Of a stretch of 64,000 nucleotides of DNA, positions 11,083 to 23,682 are shown in pieces. The notes below the pieces were generated by a model, which was given only the letters and a program-made list of their open reading frames with translations, made no database searches and had not been told where the DNA came from. Where the stretch lies: NCBI GenBank assembly GCA_963855995.1, contig OY979724.1, positions 1,372,858-1,436,857 of the forward strand, in the 5' to 3' direction. Numbering within the stretch: the stretch's first letter is position 1; every line of letters begins with the position of its first letter. The position numbers were made by a program, and so were the translations under genes. The DNA comes from Muricea muricata (Eukaryota; Cnidaria; Anthozoa; Malacalcyonacea; Plexauridae).

Positions 11083-14000
11083 AAGGGTAAGAGGTGGATA
11101 GAGAAGGAGACGGAGCAGGATGTGGGAGTCGTGCAAGGTCGGGGAGGTTAAAAAAGAACAAGGAATGTTATGTTTTTAATGCCTTTTAGACTTTTCTTGA
11201 GGCAATTAAAATTCAAACTGTCAAATCCAAACACTGTACAGAATGGCCGACTTTACGTGGTCTTTAGTTTTTACACAACCACTTGCATTGTTATCTTTTG
11301 CAGTTTGTTTACCATTTCAGTTATCTATCTTCAATAGAATTCTTTGAAATTTGTTTGTAGATCGACAAAATGCTTAACCTCCTCTCAACAACTGGCAGAT
11401 TATGAAAAATGAAATTGTTAAAGGTATTGGAATATTGCATGTACAATATTGAATATGGGACAATTTGGGACAGTATAATTTTGGACATGACGGTTTCATT
11501 CTCACCTAATTTGACGATTATTTTGTGGGTACACATACCGTGGAATCTCATGTGCTCCAGAAGCATTTTAATCTTAGAAAAAGTCAAATAATGATGAACT
11601 GTGTTTTAAAAGAAAGTTAGAATCTTATTTGGTTCAAATCAATTGAATTATGGCCCAAGAGTTCATGAAAACACATACAAAAGGCTTTCTTAAAAAACTG
11701 AAATATCAAATCTAGCAATTTTATATGTTATGCCTCTAAACAACACAATTCTGTTTCTAAAAATTGGTACCCTACTAGACCTATATGCATGATTATACTA
11801 ATTTGGACATATTTATTTTTACCCATTAAAATATAAATTTGTGTTTAATCATTCGTGTTTGTCATTATTTGACTTTGTAATGTTGGTTAAACATAAGGAG
11901 ATTGAGGTGACTTTGCCAGAAACAAAAACATCCATTATTATACTAAAATTTCAATATATGTAGCAATTAAAACTAACCACAGGAAATATATTTCTACTTT
12001 TTAATTGAAATGTTTCTGTTATATGCACTATATCATATTTTTGATAAAAAATTACAACACCTATGTTATTTCCTGGTTTACTATCTCAATCATCTTTTGT
12101 TTAAGCTGGCTTTGAGTGTTCATTTGAAAGTTTGGAAAGTTCATTTGAAAATCACAATAGTTCTCAATGTTATATTGGACCCTTTAAAGTTAAAAAAATA
12201 CTTTGTAATATTTTATACTACTGGTAATTTATCTTAGATACAGACTTTGTGATTTTGTACTAGAATGTTGACTTTCAAACTTTAAGATGAACTACTTATT
12301 AAGGACAAAATAAGCTAGCATATTGTCTTTTGTTTACAAAGTGGAACTTGTTTGGAATTGAGATGAACTGATGCAGTTGTTCTTTAACTTTATCAATTAA
12401 TTACATATCTTAAATGAAAAAGAAAACCACAACTTGCCAAATAAATTCTGTGGGCTCTTTTTATTAGCAAAGAAAAGATGTGGCGGATGTAAGAATTTAA
12501 GAGTAAAAAAGTTTCCTTGGACTAAAAAAATTGACAGTATGCCAGATTTTCTAGATAAACAAGCAGTACAGATGTTGGCCAATAATAAGTATAAGTAACT
12601 ACAATTTTTAATTTTAAAAGTTTTCTATTGATGCCTGGATACAGTAAATACTTTACCAGAGTTCTTCGTATTACATCAACTTGAAAAAGTTTTAAGTCAC
12701 ATGAAGCTTTTAGTTGATACTATGCAATTTCAAATTTTACAGACTTCTTAATTAACATGCCAAATTTACCTTGTTGAACATAAGGTCTTTCCTGAGAAAA
12801 AGTAAAACTGTCTGGCATTATATGGAGTAGAATAATTTAAATTAGTTTGAGACTTTGATTTGATAACAATTTTGATTTGTACTATTTACAATACAAGTGA
12901 CCGGGTTGTATCGGATATACAAACCCAAGCTGAAGGCGAGATATCTGACATACACAGATGCGAATGTTGTAAATGGCTTGTGAAACTCGTCAATTTTATA
13001 CATCAGATCTATAGCAAAGTGATTTTGAAAATACCGATTCTGTAAGATGAGAAAATGATTTCTTTTGTGTTTCCTGTATGATTTATTACTTTATAAGTTT
13101 CTTAATTAAAATTACAACATATTGCCTACTGGAACTTTTTATATTGTTTGGTTGTGGTGAATTTGTATTTTGGCAATTGAAATATTTCTGAATTTGTATG
13201 TGCATTTCCTTTGCTTCAGTTCAAGTTTACATTTCAAATATTCCACTTTGTAATACTTGCGTGGTAATAATAATATCAGAAAACAGGTTTACATGGCTCT
13301 TGAATATAGTCTTTTCAACAAGTAAGTAAAGGTGAATTTATACTTCAAAGAGATATGTTCCTAACCTGACAATGGTACCTTCCAAAAAGACTAAATTTAA
13401 ATTGATTCTTCGAATAAATTTTTTACTTTTCAATCCAAGATCAATCTAAGTTATGTATTTCTACTTTTATTTTGGTCTCTTTAACACTGAAACTATCAAT
13501 TGTATATAAAGCAACTTCACTATCGAGTGACTTCATTAGTTGCTGGGCAAAGCCAAAGCATTGATTTTTCGGCTGTTTTCAATGAAAAATAGAATTTTGC
13601 CCAAAGTTATCTCAAATAAATTATCACAATTTGAACAAAAAGCTTCTGTTCTTGTGCCCACCAGAAAAATGAGATGTCTGAGACTTTCTTTGTATTTTTT
13701 TGCGAAAAATAGATCGCATGCACTGTTATGCAAAGAAAAGTGTAAGAGATTGGTTTCTGAAAAATGTCGTGCTACACACAATATTCTAAAAATGCTTGGT
13801 TTTTATTCTATGTATTTTTGAATTTTTTGTTAAAAAAAATAAAGGTAGCAATGTTTAGTGCATTTCACATTGTCAGGTTAGAAACGCAATAAGAAAAATG
13901 TGGCTCCGAACATTACAGCTTGGTCAATTTGGAATTTATAAAAAAATCGTTTCTTCGTTGTTTTTCGACGTTTTGAAGGGTTGTTTCGAGTACAAAAAAG

Positions 14001-14160
14001 TATTTTTAGGAAGAATTATGTGCCCACGTTACATGTCTCAAAGCCATCAAAATTCGTTGGTAATTCGTGCATGTATTTTTTCTGACTTATAAAAGCACAA
14101 TTGATTAAAAATGATATTTTTCTTTTGACAAAAATACCTTTTTTCTGTGAGGCTGGCTGT
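11083..14160. other. Left-arm non-coding stretch
   Basis: AT-rich sequence. The frames at 11321-11587, 13536-13781 and 13540-13821 are under 95 codons. They are present in mirror form in the other arm because the DNA is duplicated, and they resemble no known protein. Overlapping open frames on both strands here argue against coding use. Confidence 0.45.
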
Positions 14161-14270
14161 ATTTGAAAAAGCGTTGGTCAACGCTCCGCCAAAACTCGTG
14201 GGTTTTCTCCGGGTACTCCGGTTCTTCCCACTGGGAGAGTTGACAGGGTAGTTACATATGGTTATAAAAA
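14150..14270 (+). repeat. SINE-body-like segment (GGGTACTCCGGTT)
   Basis: Contains CGTGGGTTTTCTCCGGGTAC followed by TCCGGTTCTTCCCACTGGGA. The same GGGTACTCCGGTTT word occurs in the tRNA-like element at 20490-20640, which suggests both derive from one SINE family. Mirror copy at about 33700-33815. Exact ends are unclear. Confidence 0.4.
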
Positions 14271-14733
14271 TGTGACTAACTTTTGAAAACCTTTCTACTT
14301 AGACTTGTTAAGCCTTCTCGTCATCTCTATCAGTTGCATGTTTTGAGCCACATGTTTTTCTTTGTAATTGTGAAACAACTCGTTATATGCTGGGTAAACC
14401 TTTGCAAAACTCTCAAAATTTATCACTTCAAGTTGTTTCATTGTTATAATATATTTTGAAGTATAAACATTTACTTACGTTGAAAAGACCCAAGTTTTTT
14501 AGGACTTTGTTCATTCACTTGTGTTATTGTTCTCTCTGCCATGTTCTGTTTTCTTCTGTTGTTATTTTAATAAGTACAATGTGTGGTAGTTAATCTCTTT
14601 TTATTGTTATTCAAATTGTATGTAATCTTTACAAATTTTTTCAATAAATTGTTTACAAAATTTACTTGTGACCCCTTTTTAATTAAAAATTCAATTCCCA
14701 TGGGAATTGAGAAATTGAATAAAAAAAATCCCC

Positions 14734-14851
14734 CTACCCCGGCCAGCTCCCAAAGTGCCACTTCCACCTAAGTAGAAGTACTTATACATGTAGTACAAGT
14801 ACTTCTACTTATTCACGGTGGAAGTAGCACTCGGAGAACTGGCCGGGGTAG
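14734..14851. repeat. 118-bp palindrome, left arm
   Basis: CTACCCCGGCCAG at the left pairs with CTGGCCGGGGTAG at the right. The arms run inward through TCCACCTAAGTAGAAGTACT and its complement, with a nearly central TACATGTA. Imperfect only at a few bases. Mirror copy at 33116-33233. Confidence 0.75.
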
Positions 14852-15685
14852 CCGGCAAAGAGAAGACCAACTTTGCAAGTGCTAATACAATTGCTAAGTT
14901 GATCTTCCCTAGAGAGCAGCCGCGCGTACCTAACAAATTAAAACAACAAACGTTAGTGACTTAAGTACTTAGCATGCAAATTTGATTCCCAAAGCCAAAA
15001 TGTCAAGTGCCCCCCGCTGATCCTACCAACTGCCTACCTGCCTCAGTTCTAAGCTGTCTTCCTCAGTTCTAAGCTCCTGCATTCCATTCGTTACCTTCAC
15101 TTTCCTCACCATCGCACAGTCACTCACAGCTGATAAACCCGCATGCACCACCACCACCCCGACTGCCACCCAATTTCGAAAATTAAAAGAGTTAAAATTT
15201 CGGTAAAGTATGCATTTTAAATGCAATTTATTTGGATATTTTAGATCAAACGTAAACAGAAAAAGCTCGTACATAAAAACAGGTGAGAATTCTATTTAAA
15301 ATTTGCTTGCAAAATATAAAACTTAATTCGCATTTTTCTTAGTTAATAGTATAGATCAATTTAGTTGATGTTGAAACCTACTCTTAACTGTTTTGTTAGA
15401 AGTGACGACAGATTTTGGTTTTTAAGCATACTTTCAAAAATTTTAATTCCTTTAATAAACCTAACCCCATGCAACTTACACACGGCGCACACCCTCGCAG
15501 TCCATACATTTAGCTAATAAATTACGTTATAAACAAAAAAGCAAAATAAAAAGATAAATTACGTTATCTCTAGCTACTTAAACCCACTTAGACTGAGTTT
15601 TTGATTGAATTTTCAAACGTAAAACCTTAGCTGAATGGGCATGGGCTTTTCGTTGTGTTAACTGTTCCGGAGTAAATATAAACCT

Positions 15686-15927
15686 GGGGCCGGTTGTATC
15701 AAAGGCGTTTAGCTTAAACGGTGGATAAGTGAAATTTAAAAATCAGTTTTACACCTAGTACGGAACCGAAATTATGAGTTGAAATAGAATAAATATTTAG
15801 TTTTATATATAATTGTTCTTCTCAGGTCAAATAACTTCAGCTGGTTTGTTTATACAACATGGAAACGTGTTTCATATTTTTGACTTATCCACCGTTTAAG
15901 CTAAACGCCTTTGATACAACCGGCCCC
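15686..15927. mobile_element. MITE with GGGGCCGGTTGTATCAAAGG termini (left arm)
   Basis: Terminal inverted repeats of about 45 bp: GGGGCCGGTTGTATCAAAGG followed by CGTTTAGCTTAAACGGTGGA, inverted exactly at the other end. The interior is about 150 bp of AT-rich non-coding DNA. Mirror copy at 32040-32281. Confidence 0.8.
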
Positions 15928-16129
15928 TGATACTTACCAAAGTCCAAGGCTGGGTCAAATAAGCATGAGAATTAGGCAAAAATAAAAAGCAATTGAAACT
16001 CAACAGATTCACTAAAGTTGTTTTTTTTTTTTTGGCAACTTATATCCTTAAGTGTAGATGACATGCAATTTTTAATGCCGTAATTCTCACACTTATTTAA
16101 CCGAAACGCCTTCATTTGCATGGTACCTC

Positions 16130-17600
16130 GCAGCTGCTCTCAAACCACCTTCGTAATTTGCTTTAGTGTACACAAACAATGACTTCATTGTTCCTGCTTA
16201 CCAAAACAAATCTGAAAGCACCAAGATACTTATCATATTAATAATCAAAGAGGATTCGCATTATGCAGTAATTACCATAAACAGACGCATCACCATTGAA
16301 ACAAAGCATGCCGTATTCCCATGGGAATTTAAAATGCACAAAAAAATATAATGATCCTACTGATTTGCATGGATGTATGAACCAAATTAGCTAAGAAACA
16401 AAGAAATGATATATTCCCTTGGGAATTTAATGTAGCAAAAAGATGGCGGGTGTTGATTTTACCAGAATGCCTTGCGGTCTGAAATCGTTTAAAAACTTAA
16501 GGTAAATTAACCTCGTTTGAGGAACAGACAGATAGGTTATTTTGTCACTTGTGTTAAAATTCCGTCCATTAGCTTATGTTAAATATCATTTCACTGCTAT
16601 TCTTGATTGATACCCGCATTAAATTCTGGTAAAATCGACATGCCACCATCTGTTTTGCTACGGTGAATTGGAATACAAGTCACATTTTCTCGCTTTTTAA
16701 CCAGAGAACACATTCTTTAAAGGTAGAACGACGGAATTGATCGTTTGCAATCGACGCCATCTTTGTTGACGTTTGAAACACATGGCAACCACAAAGTATC
16801 TATTCATTATATCTGATCCTATCGAGCCATACATCTTTAAAGTATCATTCATAATACGCTAAAACTAACGATGAAATAGTAAATTGACACTAGTGTTTCG
16901 CTGTAAACAGCTGAAGTAATCTGCAGAGTCAACCAAGATGGCGCCCAATCACACGAAATGACGTCATGTGCAAACCAAGAATAGTGACAAAATGCATCAA
17001 CTATAATTTAGTGGCATTATTACGAAACTTATTTTTGTAAAACGTTCAATCCTACATGTTATTTTGTTTTGTTTTTAGAAATATCCAAATCCAAATGTTA
17101 GAGACGAAATTTCCAGGCGTTAAGGTATTGTTTCTTTAAAAAATATTGTCGACATTTACCATATTTTTACCTGTTTTTTGACTCGAAAATTGACTGCCAA
17201 ACTCCTAGATATTCTATTTAATTATTTTGTTGAATGTATTTGATATCAATGTTATTTCAATCCAATTTTTTTCACTTAATTTGCTGTCTTTTCTTTTTCA
17301 TTAACGAGAAATATCTATTAAATCCTCTTTGATCCCTCAATAATAAGTATCTTGTTTTCTACTAACTTGCACATTACCACTACTTTCTATTACAATGTCG
17401 TGTTTTCTTATTCTTGTGGATTGTTGTTTTGTGGGTCTTGCCGTCCAGGATCGTTCATTCTTTTCTCTTCTTGTGCGTTTTTTTCACATCCCATCACCCT
17501 TTGCAATAGTAGAAAGAATTAAGTCATGAGATGATAGTTACGAATAATTTATAAACTATAACATGATAAGTTTCTTGTACGTTTGCATGGTGAATACAAT
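16130..17600. other. Left-arm non-coding stretch with repeat relics
   Basis: Includes two inverted short segments around 16430-16680 (AAAAAGATGGCGGGTGTTG against CCACCATCTGTTTTGC) related to the interior of the AAGGYCCTGTCAC MITE, and a TTCCCATGGGAA word twice. The 61-codon frame at 16166 shows no family. Confidence 0.4.
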
Positions 17601-17601
17601 A

Positions 17602-17687
17602 TACTTATTAAGCTTTGTGGAAACACCACGTAAATTTATTATTGCAATAATAAATTTACGTGGTGTTTCCACAAAGCTTAATAAGTA
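17602..17687. repeat. 86-bp perfect palindrome, left arm
   Basis: TACTTATTAAGCTTTGTGGA...TCCACAAAGCTTAATAAGTA is self-complementary with no spacer around the central ATTGCAAT. Mirror copy at 30280-30365, so four identical half-sites exist in the window. Confidence 0.9.
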
Positions 17688-18057
17688 AACTATAGCATAT
17701 TAAGCACTTATTGGATGAGGTTTTTGTGATATGCGAAATGATCAATGTCGAGGTAAGAGTTATCAGCCGAGCCGAAGGCGAGTCAGATAACTCTTACCAA
17801 GACATTGATAATTTTGCATATCACAAAAACCGAATCCGATAATTGCTTTATTATACATTGTAAGTCTTTTTCCTCGAGCAATTGACGAATTTCGCCTTCG
17901 GAAGAGCTTAAAAAGCAAGATGCCATAACATGAAACAGAAAATATCGAAAAAATGTTGTTGCCATGCCAACCATTGATGCCAACGAATACCGCATACTGT
18001 AATAATCTGCACCGTAGGCTCAACATGCAGATAACTCAGTTATCTGCTAGCAGATAA

Positions 18058-18292
18058 CTGAGCCATAGAATAAGAATACATAGAAGGGCCACTCGCGTCG
18101 GAGCCTTTGGAGTTTTTGAAGCCGCGCATGTCGCATTACGCACGTTATTAGCATTTTCTCAGCCAGTCAATTGCATTTTCTGGCCAATAGGAATGCTGAA
18201 CTGGCTGGTGGCAGCCAGTAAACTGCATAAACATAGTGTGACATGTTGCACTGCTGAGTGGCCCTTCTATGTATTCTTATTGTATGACTGAG
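18058..18292. mobile_element. Nested MITE in a larger repeat (left arm)
   Basis: Ends CCATAGAATAAGAATACATA (18063) and TATGTATTCTTATTGTATG (about 18286) are inverted copies including GAAGGGCCACTC. ACTGAG or CTGAG flanks both sides. A third copy of the surrounding repeat at 44690-45062 lacks this 224-bp segment and keeps a single intact site, so the insertion is demonstrated by an empty site. Confidence 0.75.
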
Positions 18293-18381
18293 TTATCTGC
18301 AGATTGTGTGATAGTCGCATTTATCTGCATACAACTGACCAATCACAACGCATAAAACAACTGCAATGTATAGTAATTAAC

Positions 18382-18487
18382 ACTTATTGACTGAGACCGA
18401 GGGAAACAGTATGTTTTGTGGACCAGAGACTGTCGATGTCGAGGGTCCACAAAACATACTGCTTTCCCGAGGTCTCAGTCAATAAGT
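18382..18487. repeat. 106-bp near-perfect palindrome, left arm
   Basis: ACTTATTGACTGAGACC pairs with GGTCTCAGTCAATAAGT and ATGTTTTGTGGACC with GGTCCACAAAACAT, around a short AGAGACTGTCGATGTCGAG loop. Mirror copy at 29480-29585. Confidence 0.85.
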
Positions 18488-18489
18488 AT

Positions 18490-19386
18490 TTTATTATATA
18501 CTGAGTGCCAAAAGAGAAGAAAAGTACCACAAATCAATCAAACATGTGTAAAAAGGATTACCTTTTACCTGACATGGCTACGTGAGGCTTTGTGGATTTG
18601 TTGTCTACCGGTGAATAAAAGTAATGTCCACCGCTTAGCTACGTTGCCAGGGAGACAATAGAATTTCTCCACTATCACGTGATACGTTCTTAACCAATAA
18701 GAAACAGGAATAAATGAACTTTGACACTCAGTATATTATAAAATAGTATTAATTAGGCCGGCCAAATTATTGTGTAAGCTGTTAATATGAAATTTTTTTA
18801 TTAAAATCTCGAGAATCATTAGTAAATCGTGAACAAAACACAAAAGAAAATCATAGCCGTGAAGGAGTCTTTATTTCTCACACGCACACAACTTGCAGCT
18901 ACCCTAATTTATGATTTTAAATCAAAATATCTCGAGAATTAAACAACACGTAAGGAATGTGTAAATTCTTAAAGCTCTTTCGAACAATAAAAATTAATAT
19001 CTCGCACTAATCTCTCTCAAAAGCTCTCTCAAATTTATTACCAATATCTCTTCAACTATTACTTTGCAGGTGAAATGTAACTTCTATCAAAACTAGCTTA
19101 CTTCAAGCTGTTTGGGAATCAAGATTTTACGTGTCAACGAGATCAAATATGAATCTAAGATGGCAGACAGCGCATTAAATTTCTATCTTTACGACCAACT
19201 CCCCAACGAAAGGCTTTAATTCGCTCGAAAGTCGAATTTTGTTTTTTTTTATTGTTTCAGGTAGTGAAAGATCCTGTGTGCTTTTTACAGTACTACCGAC
19301 ACTGGCAACGTTAGTGCGAGATGTTAATTTTTATTGAAACAAAAGCTGAACTGCTAAAGAAAATAGAAACGACAAGATAAAATCAA
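18490..19386. other. Left-arm non-coding stretch
   Basis: Includes two ATCTCGAGAAT-type words and a TCTCTCAAAAGCTCTCTCAAA stutter near 19012. No coding, RNA or transposon boundary can be supported. Confidence 0.4.
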
Positions 19387-19870
19387 AAAACTTACTTTCA
19401 CTCTATCTTTGGATCTTCTTGGCTTCGGTTGTTCTCGTTTCATCATGCTGTTTATGGTTTCATCTGGTTGGCGCACTCTCTTCATGGAGCATCAAGGCGG
19501 TCCAGTAGGTAACTAGCTCACTCGTGTCCAGTCAACCAACATAAAATAAGGAGAAAATTAATGTTACAAAATATTTTAGAATATAGGACACTAAGCTTTA
19601 ATTGAATTGACTTTAACAAACCGTACATTGTGATAGTATTTGCATCTTAACATCTGATGGAGACGGCTTGTGATTTACTTCTTATGTCGATATGAATTCT
19701 TTCCCATCTTGTTGCGTCATTAGTTGATGGTTGTTGTATTCACTTTTTACTTGGCATTCTTTGAAAAAAAAATTACGATGTTCAGAAAACTGTTTACAAG
19801 ATAAGCAAAGAAAACTACGTTCACAAGCATTAGAGAGGACTAAGTAATTATAATAGGCGTGACAGGTCAC
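19387..19870 (-). repeat. Exon-like dispersed repeat, left-arm copy
   Basis: On the minus strand a run reading GATGAAACCATAAACAGCATGATG then continues about 55 bp to AGTGAAAGTAAGT, a strong splice-donor match, as if copied from a spliced gene. Further copies: 7060-7215 (+), 28430-28575 (+), 39786-39935 (-). Upstream conserved words are CTTTGCTTATCTTGTAAACA and ACAAGATGGG. The short frames differ between copies and none is conserved, so the copies are not expected to code. Confidence 0.6.
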
Positions 19871-20420
19871 AGAGGTTAGTCGACGAAGAAACTCATGGAC
19901 AAATTCCCGGCATGATGATATTCCGATAGCAAGAAGTACAGCAAGTGTAGAACGTGTACGTGTAAGCTTAAACTGTATCTATGCAACTCCAAGAAAAGCG
20001 CAACACAAAATGGCGGAATTTAAAGACATTTCTGGTGTCATTTCCAGTTCCCTAACTTTCGCGGACAAATATATTTATATATTTTTCTCAAATTTTTTTG
20101 AAGTAAATCTAGATGGATTTTGTGAATAAACAAATTGAAAAAAGTATTGCCCACGTTAGGAAACTAGAACGGGCGCCCAAGAATGCCCACAATTTCTCCA
20201 ATCTGGATTATATTTATTGATTGCGCAAATGACTGATAAAAAATAAGAGAGTAATAAAATACCAAATGGTTTCCTCTTCAAGATAGTGTCATACATGCGC
20301 GCGGCATTTCGGGATATTTGGGAAAACTCATGTTGAAGTTGAACCTAAGGCAACATGCCAAGTACATGGATGACGCTATCCTGCTCAGGAAACTATTTAG
20401 TAATTGTCTTACAAAATGAT

Positions 20421-20746
20421 TACAGTGAAACACAAGTCAACGCCACGGCATTTAAATTTCTCGTGTAGGATTGTTTGATCCTGCACAGTAATAGCCAAGT
20501 GGCGCAATCGTCAGAGCAAACGCCTATCACATGTGAGGTCGTGGGTTCAATCCTTACTTCAGACTCGTGACACCCATGTGAGGAGTTAGTCAGTCGTGGG
20601 TTTATCCCGGGTACTCCGGTTTGCGAATGTTGACTGGACGGTTAAAATTGTAAAATATCAGTAATCACCGGAACACGGGTACTTAACTAAACTGCTGACG
20701 ATGAGGCGGAACTCATAATGAATTAATGAAAATGTGTTTCACTGTA
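20421..20746. mobile_element. Tc1/mariner-like MITE carrying a SINE (left arm)
   Basis: TA at 20421-20422 is followed by CAGTGAAACACA, and the other end is GTGTTTCACTG (20744) then TA. TA duplication plus short TIRs is the Tc1/mariner pattern. A tRNA-derived segment lies inside at 20490-20640. Mirror copy at 27221-27546. Confidence 0.65.
20490..20640 (+). repeat. tRNA-derived SINE-like segment (left arm)
   Basis: An A-box-like TGGCGCAATCGTCAGAGC is followed about 40 bp later by B-box GGTTCAATCC (20544-20553) with a GTCGTG lead-in, as in a tRNA gene. The body continues GTGGGTTTATCCCGGGTACT then CCGGTTTG, the motif also seen at 14198. An acceptor stem cannot be closed, so it is a SINE head rather than a working tRNA. 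Confidence 0.55.
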
Positions 20747-22380
20747 GTTATCATATAATGTAATTGCCAAGCTGAATGAATAATTCTCCAGTAACTACGT
20801 CATATGAATAATTTACAATTATGAGAGTAGTGGGGGGGGGGGGCAGCATAAAGATTGAAGTAGTGTCAAGGAAGGGGTACTACCCTGACGGGTACTAGGC
20901 GAAGAAGTAGAGTAAACAGGAGGAAGAAAATTAAATTGGAGTAAATAAGGGGGATTGGGGTAAAGAAGGGGAGAAGCAGGATAAAGAAACCAGTGGAAGG
21001 GGGTGCTATCCTGGAAGGAGTACCCGGGAAAGAAGAGGGTGAACAGGAGGAAAAGTAGATTGGAGTACAGAAAGGGGAAATTAAACGGATCAGGAAATTC
21101 AGACTTGCAATTCAAATGAAAGGCAGCTCATTGGTCATGTAAACACTCGTTAAATCATGGTTCTCGCTTGCCTTTAGCTTGGAATCATCTTTGAATTTGA
21201 ACTGAAAGTCTGAATTTGCATGTTTCTTGTATAGAGTGCAGTGTATCAGAACAGAAGAGGTTTTGAAGAAAAAGAAAGAAAGAATAAAAGTAAGTTAAAA
21301 TTTGTAAAGAATAATGAAGAAACTATTGGTACAGCACTTGATACATGATGATAATCATCATTATAAACTCTCTATTAATCCGGGGGGGGGGGGTATAATA
21401 GAGAATTTGCAATGATAGTAAGTATATTGTAATATTTGGGTTTTTACCACTAAATCCTCTTGAAAGTTCTTTTTGGCTGTGGCTTCTCTCATCACAGTTG
21501 TCTGTGCTTGTCTTGCAAAATCTCTGGAATATCTATAACGTGAAGGTCAATATTTAAGATTAGAAAAATAGAAACCGTAAAATAGAAAGAAATTTAAATC
21601 GTGGCGAATACTTTTTACGGTCTTGCTGGCATGACAAAAAGAGAGTATAGATTTATAAGATCATGTTGATTTATCCTTTATCTGAACTATATTTAACTTA
21701 GATTTTAAAATAGATTTCACCCTGGTAAGCAGACCGAATGGGTTTTCAAACAAGATAACATTTAATGACTAAAACGTGCACAGAATAGTTAGAGAATGCT
21801 TACATGTCGAATAAAAATCCAATACTTTTAATGTCCAACTACACAATAGCGATTTTCGTTGCATTTCTAGACTGGAGAAGAAGACGACGCCATTTTGATT
21901 TTGATTTCTCCCGACAACGGCAGATTTGTCTTCGCAATTTTTTTCCATTTCTTCGTCGTTTTAGCTCCAATTTGCTCGTTGTGTTTCTTTCGTACCTTCC
22001 TCGCCATTTTTGTACAACCAATGGACATTTATACTCAAGATTAAGACTGTATTGAGACTTTCAAAATGTTCGTCAGGAGACATAAAAATCGAAGCTTCTT
22101 CTTCGGGTTGCAGAAGCAAATGACGTCAGACGACCTTTGTCCGCCAGCAAATACCCGTATGTATAACATTCAATGATCTTTTTAGGAAGCTGAAAATCAG
22201 TTTTTATTGCGCGAACGAAATGTTTTTGCCATTATTTCTTACTCAGGTCTTTGTTCTACTACTTTACTTCCAGTTTAGTTAGGTAACTTGCCAAAAGAAA
22301 CGCCTGTAAGGGACAATTTTGCATTTTTTTTTTATTTCGATGCTGATGAAGAAGAGAAGACTCGTTAGAGCTTTCATTGG
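20747..22380. other. Left-arm non-coding stretch
   Basis: Contains two related AGGGGGTACTACCC/GGGTACTAGG and GGAGGAAAA purine-rich blocks (20865-21080), which give an apparent frame at 20819-21115 of low-complexity composition, and G-runs at 20831 and 21381. The 83- and 60-codon frames at about 21804-22055 overlap on opposite strands and match nothing I know. Confidence 0.4.
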
Positions 22381-22387
22381 CAAATAT

Positions 22388-22470
22388 CTTTCCCTCCGTG
22401 GCCGAGAGGTAAAGACAACTGTCTTGACTTCGATTTTGGGTGGATCGAGGACCGGTCCAGTTCAACTGAG
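22388..22470 (+). repeat. tRNA-like head (A box GTGGCCGAGAGG)
   Basis: CCGTGGCCGAGAGGTAAAGA resembles the A box of class II tRNAs (Leu/Ser), and a weak B-box-like GGTGGATCGAGGACC follows at about 22439-22453. No acceptor stem closes. Probably a SINE relic. Mirror copy at about 25495-25580. Confidence 0.35.
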
Positions 22471-22669
22471 TTTGGTAAGAATTTAATTCTGATCGGTGCT
22501 CGATCCACCCAAAACTGAATTCAAAGCTGGGCGTGGAGTGCAGGAAAACACTAGGCAGTACCGCGAGGCCAAGGAGGCAAACGTTATTTTCCTAGTGTTG
22601 TTAACTAATATTTAAGCAAATTTCATTAACTTGACTGTTGGGGACAGACCTGTAGGGTTGGTGCATTGA

Positions 22670-22816
22670 AGACTTCTCGTCGTTATTTCCCTTCGTTCAA
22701 GAAGACAAGTTGTCTTCATCGAGAAATAACGACGAAAAGACTTCAAGACACCACTAAACCACTACACTTTAAAGCTACAGTGTAGTGGTTTAGCTAGCTA
22801 AACCACTACACTGTGC
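22670..22816. repeat. Two adjacent hairpins (left arm)
   Basis: GAAGACTTCTCGTCGTTATT pairs with AATAACGACGAAAAGACTTC (22671-22745). Immediately after, CACTACACTTTAAAG and CTACAGTGTAGTGGTTTAGC run into GCTAAACCACTACACTGTG (22752-22816). Mirror copies lie at about 25150-25297. Confidence 0.7.
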
Positions 22817-23682
22817 CAATAATATATGGCTGACTTCTTCCTAACGCTTACGGTACGACCATGGATGCGCAAACACATTAAAGCCTTGAAAGCAAGTGTT
22901 TTCTTTTAGGAAAGAATCAAGGACGACAACGCTTACTAAATCAAAGCCGTCTAGTCATGTTTTAAGTACTTCAGCTATGTTTAACGATCTTTTACCAGAT
23001 CTTTGCTAGAGGAAAAGTAAAATTTTGCATCATTATTATTAACTTTCCGTCAGTCGTTTCTTTCTTGATCGAGCATTATATGCCATTGTGTTCAGTGTCC
23101 TTGATATAGGAGCCATATACTTATGGCCTTGGGTTTAATTCCCAAACACTGAATGGCAGTGTTTTGCTCTTCCAATGAGATAACAAGATGGCACTGTAGA
23201 ACGCGTGGTTTTATATAAGCTACGAGCGTCAAGATATCCTTGATAGGTAACTATTGATCCTACAATGGACACTTATGTTCACTGCCAATAGGAACGTTTC
23301 CAACTCACAGCTTGTACATAATGGATTTTATAGGTTGTGTCACAAGGAAACTGCAGTTCGGTCGTAAAATCAACTTGTTTTCAAGGTTGCCGGGTTTTAA
23401 ACATTACTGACACTGTTAATGTTGTAGCTCGGAATTGTAAAACAACGGCGGCAATGCAGTTTTCTTGTGCCATAACCATATAAGCTACGACCGCCAAGCT
23501 TTATCCTTGATAGGAAAGAATTGATCCCACCAACGACATTTGTATTCTCTACCCATAGGAACGTTTGAGACTTACAGCTTGTACATAACGCATTTTATCG
23601 GTGAGTCGTAAAACCAACCTGTTACTGCCCAGCAAACTACCATTTCCCTCGATCAACGATAGTCGATGAAGCTTGGCGCTCG

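Larger units (their letters stand above)
9223..23682 (+). repeat. Giant inverted repeat, left arm (14.46 kb)
   Basis: From AAATATCTACATACATAC at 9223 to AGCTTGGCGCTCG at 23682 this sequence is the reverse complement of 24257-38306. Mirror positions sum to 47967 over most of the arm (11.3-20.7 kb). The sum shifts to 47965 near 22 kb, 47939 at the centre, 48040 near 10.2 kb and 47529 at the outer edge. The shifts are explained by a few indels: a 511-bp insertion here at 9488-9998, a 73-bp tandem duplication in the right arm and a 26-bp deletion here near 23472. Only scattered substitutions are visible. No recognisable protein-coding gene lies inside. Confidence 0.95.

Noticed and set aside
20490..20570. 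Possible tRNA gene
   Set aside because: A- and B-box-like words are present but the acceptor and anticodon stems do not close, and a SINE-type body follows; better described as a tRNA-derived repeat.
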